Origin: an uncultured Acetatifactor sp.
Lineage (GTDB): Bacteria; Bacillota; Clostridia; Lachnospirales; Lachnospiraceae
Direction of reading: 5' to 3'
Length of the DNA stretch: 64,000 nucleotides
Assembly (NCBI RefSeq): GCF_910585425.1
Contig: NZ_CAJUCP010000005.1
Location: 62,001-126,000 of the forward strand
Shown: in pieces, positions 8,452 to 15,677 of the stretch
Position numbering within the stretch: position 1 is the stretch's first letter
Layout: each line of letters opens with the position of its first letter
Notes under the pieces: generated by a model
Seen by the model: the letters and a program-made list of their open reading frames with translations, nothing else
What the model was told of the DNA's origin: nothing
The model's database searches: none
Translations under genes and position numbers: made by a program

Positions 8452-8707
8452 CGGGGGCTGCGGGAGGCTGGATGGCTAAGACGGCCCAGGCGGGAGCCTG
8501 TGAAAGCTGTGAAGGAATAATGAGTTGCGACGGAAGCCTGGACAGCGGAACTGTAAATGCTGTGAAGGAATAGCATCTGGACTGTGGTATCTATCGACAG
8601 AAACCGCAACGGGGGCTGCGGGGGCTGGATGGCTTAGATGGCCTGGGCGGAAGCCTGTGAAAGCTGTGAAGGAATAATGAGTTGCGGCGGAAGCCTGGAC
8701 AGCGGAA
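8415..8707 (+). repeat. Imperfect tandem duplication of the ruvB 3' end and downstream DNA
   Basis: Copy 1 is 8415-8550 and copy 2 is 8573-8707 (offset 158 bp, with a 22-bp spacer). Each starts inside the ruvB C-terminal codons (HLDCG-YRQKP) and runs through the stop into non-coding DNA. Within the ruvB-derived part the copies differ by transitions, three of which are silent in the ruvB frame, one is V/I, and the stop TGA reads CAA in copy 2. The phrase GCTGTGAAGGAATA occurs three times in the region, including the spacer. The 8452-8734 gap otherwise contains nothing recognisable as a gene. Confidence 0.85.
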
Positions 8708-8734
8708 ATAAAATGGAGATTTACGAAGTAAGCT

Positions 8735-9718
8735 ATGAAGGAAATAAGGAAAACAACGAAAACCTTTAAAAAACTGACAATAATGTCATGTATGATGCTG
8801 ACCTTGTGCCTTGCTGTCTCTGCCTGCGGCGGGAAAGACGAGGCGGAAGGGACAAAAGACACTGTCATGGGGTTAGAGCCCGTGGCGATTGGCGGGGAGT
8901 CGGAAGCCGGGACAGGCACATCCCAGGGGGAGGCTGCGTCAGGCGAAAATCAGAATCCTTCGTCTGTCTCGGATTCCAATCAGGGGACAGCTGCGGAAGC
9001 CGATAATCCAGAATCGGACACTGCGCCTGCAGAAGACGGAAGCTCCGGCAGCGCAGACAGCACAGGCGGCGGGGAAAGCGCTGCCGCTGCGCCCCAGATT
9101 AATGTGGATATTCTGCGGGAGGCCCGGACGGACGATGGGGGAGAAGAAATCGTCTTTGCGGAATATCCCATGTTCACCCTGGCAGGAGACGGCAGCGCAT
9201 ACGGAGGGCTGTCGGCGGCGCTTGACGCCATAAACGCCCGGTACGAGTCGCAGAACGAGGCGCTGTTGGACGAGCTGCAGGAAAGCATCAAGGACTACAG
9301 GGAGTTTGTGGATCCTGCAGGGGTGTTCGGCCAGGGAACCAGCTCCCATATATACAGGTGCGACAGCGATGTAGTCAGCATCCTGGTCCTGCGTACCGTG
9401 AACATGGGAGGCCCCCATCCCAACAACTACTGGGACTATTACAACCTCAACGCCAAAACCGGAGAGAATCTGCAGTTGTCGCAGTTTGTGACCATGGATG
9501 AGGCGATGGTAGAGACCGTCATAGGGCAGCTCCATGAGAACTATCCCGAGGTGGAGTTCGACGATGCGGTGCTGAGAGCGGAGATACCGGAGCTCGTGGC
9601 GGGAGACAGCATCGGCTGGTGCTTTAATGAAGGGCAGATCGCCCTGGACTTCCCGGAGGGCTCCTTTGGATTTGGCCATGCGGTGGGGAGCCTGGGGGTA
9701 ACGGTTCCTTTAGAGTGA
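8735..9718 (+). CDS. Secreted lipoprotein with DUF3298/RsiV-like C-terminal domain
   Basis: Predicted surface lipoprotein, 327 residues. Residues 1-31 are a signal peptide with a basic start, a hydrophobic core and a lipobox LAVSAC with Cys 31 as the acylation site. Residues about 32-120 are a Ser/Gly/Glu/Ala-rich low-complexity tether. The C-terminal 200 residues resemble DUF3298 and its PdaC/RsiV relatives: the phrase VNMGGPHPNNYWDYYNLNAKTGENLQL and the final YPEV...EIPELVAGDSIGWCFNEGQIALDFP are typical. In RsiV this domain binds lysozyme, but here there is no anti-sigma segment, so a wall-binding or sensing role is inference. Stands alone between ruvB and hicAB. Confidence 0.75.
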   Translation: MKEIRKTTKTFKKLTIMSCMMLTLCLAVSACGGKDEAEGTKDTVMGLEPVAIGGESEAGTGTSQGEAASGENQNPSSVSDSNQGTAAEADNPESDTAPAEDGSSGSADSTGGGESAAAAPQINVDILREARTDDGGEEIVFAEYPMFTLAGDGSAYGGLSAALDAINARYESQNEALLDELQESIKDYREFVDPAGVFGQGTSSHIYRCDSDVVSILVLRTVNMGGPHPNNYWDYYNLNAKTGENLQLSQFVTMDEAMVETVIGQLHENYPEVEFDDAVLRAEIPELVAGDSIGWCFNEGQIALDFPEGSFGFGHAVGSLGVTVPLE

Positions 9719-9832
9719 AGCGCTGATATGGACAGAGGCTGGCCGCAGGAGGTATTGCAAAAATGTGAAAAAGAACAAGCTGAATAAGACGGTCGGGTAC
9801 GTGTAAAGACAATAATTATGTGTATGGGCACA

Positions 9833-9861
9833 TTGACCATTGTGTAATTAGTGTGTATAAT
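9833..9861 (+). promoter_or_regulatory. Sigma-A promoter of hicAB
   Basis: TTGACC (9833-9838), 17-bp spacer, TATAAT (9856-9861); the predicted start of transcription lies just upstream of the SD AAGGAGG, so the leader is very short. Confidence 0.75.
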
Positions 9862-9882
9862 ATAGCGTAAGGAGGACCACTA

Positions 9883-10056
9883 ATGAAGCAAAGGGATTTG
9901 ATTAAGAAACTTGAAGATGCTGGATTTTCTTTTGAAAGACATGGCGGGAATCATGACATATACAGAAGAGGCAGTGACATAGAAAAGATTCCAAGGCATA
10001 AGGAAGTTAATGAAAGTTTGGCAAGAATGATACTTAGAAAGTGGAAACTGCTATAA
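9883..10056 (+). CDS. hicA: HicA-type mRNA interferase toxin
   Basis: Small toxin of 57 residues with a double-stranded RNA-binding-like fold. It starts MKQRDLIKKLEDAGF, then SFERHGGNHDIYRR, which carries the catalytic His in the family position (HGxNH/GSHH region), and ends with the conserved IPRHKEVNESLARMILRKW. Start is preceded by AAGGAGGACCACTA. It is followed after 12 bp by the HicB-type antitoxin gene. The two genes are clearly AT-richer than the surrounding DNA, which suggests horizontal acquisition. Confidence 0.92.
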   Translation: MKQRDLIKKLEDAGFSFERHGGNHDIYRRGSDIEKIPRHKEVNESLARMILRKWKLL

Positions 10057-10068
10057 GGAGTGAACTGT

Positions 10069-10509
10069 ATGAAACAGGTTTATCCAACTTTTATATTAAA
10101 TAAAAATGATGATTCAGAACATCCCTTTTTGGTATGCGTGCCCGATATGGAAATCTTTACTGAAGGAGATACTTTCGCAGATGCCATTGAAATGGCCAGA
10201 GACGCAATTGGACTGACAGGTATTTCAATGGAAGATAACAAAGAAGAGCTACCTGCGCCATCAGATCAGACAACTGCTATTGCAAAAGTGAAGCAGGATA
10301 CAGAAGACATTGATTTTTCTCAAGGTATTTTAACCTATGTGGATGTCGATTTCTCAGAGTATAGAAAAAAGGTTGATACAAAAACCGTCAGAAGAAATGT
10401 CGCGCTTCCCAGCTGGCTGAACTACGAAGCTGAACATGCTGGAATCAATGTTTCAAGAGTATTACAAGAAGCATTGATGAATGTGTTGAATATTAAGAGA
10501 AATATATGA
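10069..10509 (+). CDS. hicB: HicB-type antitoxin
   Basis: Antitoxin partner of the upstream HicA. The N-terminal half (YPTFILNKNDDSEHPFLVCVPDMEIFTEGDTFADAIEMARDAIGL) is the partial RNase H-like HicB fold, with the typical phrase on a domain that is scanned into the toxin. The C-terminal third (RRNVALPSWLNYEAEHAGINVSRVLQEAL) is a ribbon-helix-helix type DNA-binding module, so the protein probably represses its own promoter. Start at the ATG 10069 with AAGGAG seven bases upstream; a GTG three codons earlier is in frame. 146 residues. Confidence 0.9.
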   Translation: MKQVYPTFILNKNDDSEHPFLVCVPDMEIFTEGDTFADAIEMARDAIGLTGISMEDNKEELPAPSDQTTAIAKVKQDTEDIDFSQGILTYVDVDFSEYRKKVDTKTVRRNVALPSWLNYEAEHAGINVSRVLQEALMNVLNIKRNI

Positions 10510-10521
10510 AGGAGACCTGCT

Positions 10522-11430
10522 ATGGGTATATTAAAAAACGGAACATTATGGAAAGACACGGACGGTGCCCCCATCCACGCCCACGGCGGATACATGATTT
10601 CCTTTGGGGGATATTATTACTGGTACGGGGAGGACAGGAGAGAGGATTATTATGTAAGCTGCTACCGCTCCAAAAACCTGTCGGACTGGGAGCTCCGGGG
10701 GCATGTGCTCACCGCCTCCTCGAAGACGGAAGCGTACCGCGTCAGGACGAAAATCCAGCTGCGGCGGGAAGACGGCGGCAAGGTCAACCTGGAACGGCCC
10801 AAGGTGCTGTACAATGAGCGGACGAAAAAGTTCGTCATGTGGATGCATTTCGAGAACGGAAAGGACTATCGCGACGCTGCGGTGGGAATCGCCACCTGCG
10901 ATGCGCCGGATGGGGCTTTCACCTATCACGGACATTTCAACCCATATGGCTTCATGTCCAGGGACTGCACCCTGTTCCAGGATGATGACGGGACGGCCTA
11001 TTTCATCTCGGCAGCCCGGGACAATGCGGATTTGCATATGTATCGGCTGACGGATGACTACATGAATGTAGATAATCTGGTTCACAGGCTCTGGCAGGGA
11101 GAATACCGGGAGGCCCCCGCAGTGGTGAAGATAGGCGGGAAATATTACATGCTGAGCTCCTTCTGCACCGGCTGGGCGCCGAATCAGGGGAAGTACGCCG
11201 TGGCCGATTCCATGGAGGGGCGGTGGAGCCGTCTGCGGGAGATCGGGGACGAGACCACCTACAGAAGCCAGCCTGCCTTTGTCCTGCATGAGGACGGAAA
11301 AGTCCTGTACTACGGCGACCGCTGGAACGCGGAGGACTATTTTGCGTCCGGCTATGTGGTGTACCCGCTGCATGTGGAGGGGGACGGGCTTGTCATGGAA
11401 TATGTGGAGGAGATGGCGTTTTTGGACTGA
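10522..11430 (+). CDS. Glycoside hydrolase, GH43-like five-bladed beta-propeller
   Basis: Intracellular (no signal peptide) hydrolase of 302 residues. Repeating beta-propeller phrases are visible: HAHGGYMISFGGYYYWYGED, ERPKVLYNERTKKFVMWMH, SRDCTLFQDDDGTAYFISA, REAPAVVKIGGKYYMLSS, and SQPAFVLHEDGKVLYYGDRW. These match GH43-clan enzymes, and the order of blades is closest in memory to galactan-acting GH43 members such as exo-beta-1,3-galactanases; that subfamily is inference. Start has GAAGGAGACCTGCT upstream, 12 bp after hicB. There is no transporter or other carbohydrate gene beside it, so it is an orphan hydrolase in this window. Confidence 0.75.
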   Translation: MGILKNGTLWKDTDGAPIHAHGGYMISFGGYYYWYGEDRREDYYVSCYRSKNLSDWELRGHVLTASSKTEAYRVRTKIQLRREDGGKVNLERPKVLYNERTKKFVMWMHFENGKDYRDAAVGIATCDAPDGAFTYHGHFNPYGFMSRDCTLFQDDDGTAYFISAARDNADLHMYRLTDDYMNVDNLVHRLWQGEYREAPAVVKIGGKYYMLSSFCTGWAPNQGKYAVADSMEGRWSRLREIGDETTYRSQPAFVLHEDGKVLYYGDRWNAEDYFASGYVVYPLHVEGDGLVMEYVEEMAFLD

Positions 11431-11555
11431 ATCGGATTCTTGTGACTGTTAAGTGCCGAAAAATATAAAGTTTACATATTTTTATTGATTTAAAAATCGA
11501 ATCATGGTATTTTGGTAATGTGAGCCAAAGGCAGCGAAAGGGCAGGAGGTTACCA

Positions 11556-12881
11556 ATGGAATGGAAGAAGAGCATCCCATGGAAGAAGAGCATTCCGCGG
11601 AAGGCGGAAGCGCAGTTGACCGACTGGAGACTGAGAAAGTCGGGCAAGGCCCTGCTGGTCAATGGAGCCAGACAGGTGGGCAAGACCTATATCCTCCGAA
11701 AATTTGGAGAAGAGCAATTTGAAAATACGGTCTATGTAAATCTGGAGACGAATCTTGCCGCCGCTTCTTATTTCGCCGGAGACATTTCGCCGAAAAAAAT
11801 CCTGCAATATCTTGAGGTTGCCGCCGGGGAGGCGATCCGTCCCGGAAAGACGCTGCTTTTCCTGGACGAGATTCAAGCCTGTGAGAGAGCGCTGACGGCT
11901 CTGAAATATTTCAGCGAGGAAGCGCCGGAGTACCATGTGGTGGCAGCGGGGAGCCTGCTTGGGGTGGCAATCCACAGGGAGCGATACTCTTTTCCGGTGG
12001 GCAAGGTGGAATCACTGGTGCTGTATCCTCTGGACTTCGAGGAATATCTTTGGGCAAGGGGGAAACATAAGCTGGCGGAAGCAATCAGGAATGCCTATGA
12101 GTCCATGGAGGCCCTGCCGGATGGCCTTCACCTGGCGGCGACAGAGCTGTACAGGGAATATCTGCTGGTAGGCGGAATGCCAGCCAGCGTCAATGCCTTT
12201 CTGGCGAATGACAGTTTTCTGGATGCCGCTCTGGTACAGAACGATATCCTGGACAACTATATCGCGGATATGGCAAAATATGCCACAAATGCGGACAGCG
12301 TCAAGATTCGGGCCTGCTACCAGTCCGTCCCGGCGCAGCTCGCTAAAGAGAATAAAAAATTTCAGTACAAGATTGTGCAGAAGGGCGGAAGCGCGGCTAT
12401 TTTCGGCGCTTCTATCGAGTGGCTGAATTCTGCAGGCGTGGTTCTGAAATGCCAGCGCATCGCACAGGCGTACGAGCCGATTTCCGTGTATGCGGACTTG
12501 TCGGCTTTCAAGCTGTATATGGGCGATACGGGCCTCCTCGTCACGAAAGCGGGCATCTCCGGTCAGACCATTCTGTCCGGGGAGGGCAATCTCTTCATGG
12601 GAGCAGTGACAGAGAACTATGTGGCGCAGCAGCTAGCGGCAAAGGGATATCCCCTCTATTACTGGGAAAGCGCCAACACCGCGGAACTTGACTTTGTATT
12701 ACAGAAAGAGAACCAGATTATCGCCATAGAGGTAAAAAAGGGGGAGCATGTGCGTTCCAGAAGCCTGAGCGTTTTCAGAGACGCGTATCAGCCGGCATAT
12801 GCCATCCGGCTGTCCCTGAAGAATTTCGGTGAAAAGGACGGCCTGAAATCAGTGCCTCTATACGCGGCATTCTGTATTTGA
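11556..12881 (+). CDS. AAA-family ATPase with C-terminal DUF4143 domain
   Basis: P-loop protein of 441 residues. N-terminal ATPase (AAA_14) with Walker A NGARQVGKTY, Walker B LLFLDEIQACERAL and sensor VVAAGSLLG; C-terminal DUF4143 part, with SAVYADLSAF-type and YYWESANTAELDFVLQKENQIIAIEVKKGEH phrases (a PD-(D/E)xK nuclease-like strand pattern: D..., ExK). Cellular role of the family is unknown; many are linked to accessory DNA. Start at 11556 has AGGAGGTTACCA upstream; a GTG at 11520 lacks support. The first residues (WKKSIPWKKSIP) come from two units of the dispersed 18-nt repeat described in the findings, an addition to the normal N-terminus. Confidence 0.85.
   Translation: MEWKKSIPWKKSIPRKAEAQLTDWRLRKSGKALLVNGARQVGKTYILRKFGEEQFENTVYVNLETNLAAASYFAGDISPKKILQYLEVAAGEAIRPGKTLLFLDEIQACERALTALKYFSEEAPEYHVVAAGSLLGVAIHRERYSFPVGKVESLVLYPLDFEEYLWARGKHKLAEAIRNAYESMEALPDGLHLAATELYREYLLVGGMPASVNAFLANDSFLDAALVQNDILDNYIADMAKYATNADSVKIRACYQSVPAQLAKENKKFQYKIVQKGGSAAIFGASIEWLNSAGVVLKCQRIAQAYEPISVYADLSAFKLYMGDTGLLVTKAGISGQTILSGEGNLFMGAVTENYVAQQLAAKGYPLYYWESANTAELDFVLQKENQIIAIEVKKGEHVRSRSLSVFRDAYQPAYAIRLSLKNFGEKDGLKSVPLYAAFCI
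11562..11597 (+). repeat. Dispersed 18-nt repeat, two units, at AAA ATPase start
   Basis: Units TGGAAGAAGAGCATCCCA (11562-11579) and TGGAAGAAGAGCATTCCG (11580-11597), beginning 6 nt after the start A and read as WKKSIP twice. Same orientation as the gene. Confidence 0.85.
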
Positions 12882-12964
12882 CCATCCCAACTCCCATGCA
12901 GCCGGCCGCACCACCAACCCTGGCTGCCATTACACACAAAAGACACAGAACAGGAGCGAAAGCT

Positions 12965-15676
12965 ATGCCAGAACAGATTCCAGCAGGTGAACTCACCCCC
13001 ATGATGCAGCAGTATATGGAGACGAAAAAGCAGTACGCCGACTGCATCCTTTTTTACCGGCTGGGGGACTTTTATGAAATGTTTTTCGAGGATGCGAAGA
13101 CGGTGTCCAGTGAGCTGGAGCTTACCCTGACGGGAAAGGCGTGCGGCCTGGAGGAGCGGGCGCCCATGTGCGGCGTCCCTTATCATGCGGTGGAGGGCTA
13201 TTTGACCAAACTGGTCAACAGGGGCTACAAGGTGGCCATCTGTGAGCAGGTGGAGGACCCCAAGCTGGCGAAAGGGCTGGTAAAGCGGGAGGTCATCCGC
13301 ATCGTGACCCCCGGAACGAACCTGAACCTCCAGTCCCTGGAGGAGTCCAAAAACAACTTCCTGATGAGCATCGCCTACACCCCCACGAAAATCGGCATCT
13401 CCGTGGCGGACGTCACCACAGGGGACTACTATCTCACGGAGGTGGAGGATTTAAAGAAGCTGAACGACGAGCTGATGAAGTACGAGCCCTCGGAAATCAT
13501 CTGCAACCAGAATTTCCTGGTCAGTGGCTTCGATGTGGAGGGGCTGCGGGGGAAGTACCACATCTCCGTCAACGCGCTGGAGCCCCATCTGTTTGACGAC
13601 GACGGATGCAGGCGGCTCCTGCTGCGGCATTTTAAGGTGAATACCCTGATTGGGCTGGGCATCGAGGATTTCCCCACGGGAATGACCGCTGCAGGGGCGC
13701 TGCTGCAGTATCTGTACGATACCCAGAAGACGGACCTGGCCCATTTCACCCATCTGTATCCCTATCTGACCAATAAATACATGCTGCTGGACAGCTCTAC
13801 CAGACGGAACCTGGAGCTGACGGAGACCATGCGGGAGAAGCAGAAGCGCGGCTCTTTGCTTGGGGTGCTGGACAAGACAAAAACGGCCATGGGCGGGCGT
13901 CTCCTGCGGAGCATGCTGGAGCAGCCTCTGATCGATAAGGAAGAGATGGAGAAGCGCCTGGACGCTGTGGAGGAGCTGGGGAAGGACAGCGTCTCCAGGG
14001 ATGAAATCCGGGAATACCTGAATCCTGTCTACGATTTGGAGCGGCTGCTGAGCAAGGTCACCTACAAGACGGCGAACCCCAGGGATTTCATCGCTTTCCG
14101 CAATTCCCTGGAGATGCTCCCGGCCATCAAGTCGGTGCTGAAAAGCTTCTCCTGCCGGGAGCTGCGTGAGGTGGAGGAGCGCATTGACGGGCTGCAGGAT
14201 ATCTTTCAGTTGATTCAGGCCTCCATCGAGGAGGATCCCCCAGTGACCGTCAGGGAGGGCGGCATCATCCGGGACGGCTTTGACGAGACGGTGGACATGC
14301 TGCGCAGCGCAAAGCGGGACGGGAAGCAGTGGCTGGCCCAGCTTGAGGAGACGGACAGGGAGCGGACGGGCATCAAGAACCTGAAAATCAAATACAACAA
14401 GGTCTTCGGCTATTATTTTGAAGTCACCAATTCCTATCAGAACCTGGTGCCGGAGGACTATATCCGCAAGCAGACCCTGGCCAACGCGGAGCGCTATACC
14501 ACGCCTAAGCTGAAGGAGCTGGAGGATACGATCCTGAACGCGGAGGACAAGCTCACCACCCTGGAGTACGACCTGTTCTGCAAGATTCGGGATTCCATCG
14601 CCTGTGAGCTTGACCGTATCCAGACCACGGCCAAGGCAGTGGCGAAGCTGGACGTGTACGCGGCTCTGTCTCTGGTGTCGGAGCGCAACCACTACGTGCG
14701 GCCGAAGCTCAACGAGAAGGGCGTCATCGACATCAAGGACGGAAGACATCCTGTAGTCGAACAGATGATAGAGGGGGACATGTTCATCTCCAACGACACT
14801 TTCCTGGACAACAACAAGCACTGCATCAGCATCATCACCGGCCCCAACATGGCGGGAAAGTCCACTTATATGCGCCAGACCGCGCTGATTGTGCTGATGG
14901 CCCAGGTGGGATGCTTCGTCCCTGCGAAGAGCGCCAACATCGGCATCGTGGACAGGATATTCACCCGGGTGGGGGCTTCCGACGACCTGGCCAGCGGGCA
15001 GTCCACCTTTATGGTGGAGATGAACGAGGTGGCCAATATCCTGCGCAACGCCACGTCCGACAGCCTGTTGATCCTGGATGAAATCGGCAGGGGGACATCC
15101 ACCTTTGATGGGCTGAGCATAGCCTGGGCCGTCATCGAGCATATCAGCAGCCGCAAGCTCCTGGGGGCCAAGACCCTGTTCGCCACCCACTATCACGAGC
15201 TCACGGAGCTGGAGGGCAAGATGAGCAATGTGAACAATTACTGCATTGCGGTGAAAGAGAGGGGAGACGACATCGTCTTCCTGCGGAAGATCATCAAGGG
15301 CGGCGCGGACAGAAGCTACGGCATCCAGGTGGCCAGGCTGGCGGGGGTGCCGGACATGGTGATAGACCGGGCCAAGGAAATCGTGGAGCAGTTGACGGAC
15401 AATGATATCATAGAGAAGATACAGAACATCACCGTGGACGTAAAGGACACCAAGGTGAAAAGACAGCCGAAGCCGGACGAAATCGAGCTGTCCCAGATGT
15501 CCCTGTTCGATACGGTGAAGGACGAGGATGTGCTGAAGGAGCTGATGGAGGTGGAGGTGAACACCCTTGCGCCCATCGATGCCCTGAATGTGCTCTACAG
15601 GCTGCAGAATAAGCTGAAGAACCGCTGGAAGTGCGAAGAAGCCCACAGACCTGACGCGGCGAAGGGTAAGGTGTGA
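12965..15676 (+). CDS. mutS: DNA mismatch repair protein MutS
   Basis: Mismatch-recognition ATPase, 903 residues. The N-terminal mismatch-binding domain has the LFYRLGDFYEMFFEDA stretch containing the Phe-X-Glu wedge (FYE). The C-terminal ATPase has Walker A GPNMAGKSTYMRQ, signature DDLASGQSTFMVEM, Walker B LLILDEIGRGTSTFDG and the ATHYHELTEL loop. Start at ATG 12965 with CAGGAGCGAAAGCT upstream; the open frame continues 29 codons further without an SD. It is followed directly by mutL with a 1-bp gap between stop and start, so the two are co-translated. Length and motifs are fully normal. Confidence 0.98.
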   Translation: MPEQIPAGELTPMMQQYMETKKQYADCILFYRLGDFYEMFFEDAKTVSSELELTLTGKACGLEERAPMCGVPYHAVEGYLTKLVNRGYKVAICEQVEDPKLAKGLVKREVIRIVTPGTNLNLQSLEESKNNFLMSIAYTPTKIGISVADVTTGDYYLTEVEDLKKLNDELMKYEPSEIICNQNFLVSGFDVEGLRGKYHISVNALEPHLFDDDGCRRLLLRHFKVNTLIGLGIEDFPTGMTAAGALLQYLYDTQKTDLAHFTHLYPYLTNKYMLLDSSTRRNLELTETMREKQKRGSLLGVLDKTKTAMGGRLLRSMLEQPLIDKEEMEKRLDAVEELGKDSVSRDEIREYLNPVYDLERLLSKVTYKTANPRDFIAFRNSLEMLPAIKSVLKSFSCRELREVEERIDGLQDIFQLIQASIEEDPPVTVREGGIIRDGFDETVDMLRSAKRDGKQWLAQLEETDRERTGIKNLKIKYNKVFGYYFEVTNSYQNLVPEDYIRKQTLANAERYTTPKLKELEDTILNAEDKLTTLEYDLFCKIRDSIACELDRIQTTAKAVAKLDVYAALSLVSERNHYVRPKLNEKGVIDIKDGRHPVVEQMIEGDMFISNDTFLDNNKHCISIITGPNMAGKSTYMRQTALIVLMAQVGCFVPAKSANIGIVDRIFTRVGASDDLASGQSTFMVEMNEVANILRNATSDSLLILDEIGRGTSTFDGLSIAWAVIEHISSRKLLGAKTLFATHYHELTELEGKMSNVNNYCIAVKERGDDIVFLRKIIKGGADRSYGIQVARLAGVPDMVIDRAKEIVEQLTDNDIIEKIQNITVDVKDTKVKRQPKPDEIELSQMSLFDTVKDEDVLKELMEVEVNTLAPIDALNVLYRLQNKLKNRWKCEEAHRPDAAKGKV

Positions 15677-15677
15677 T

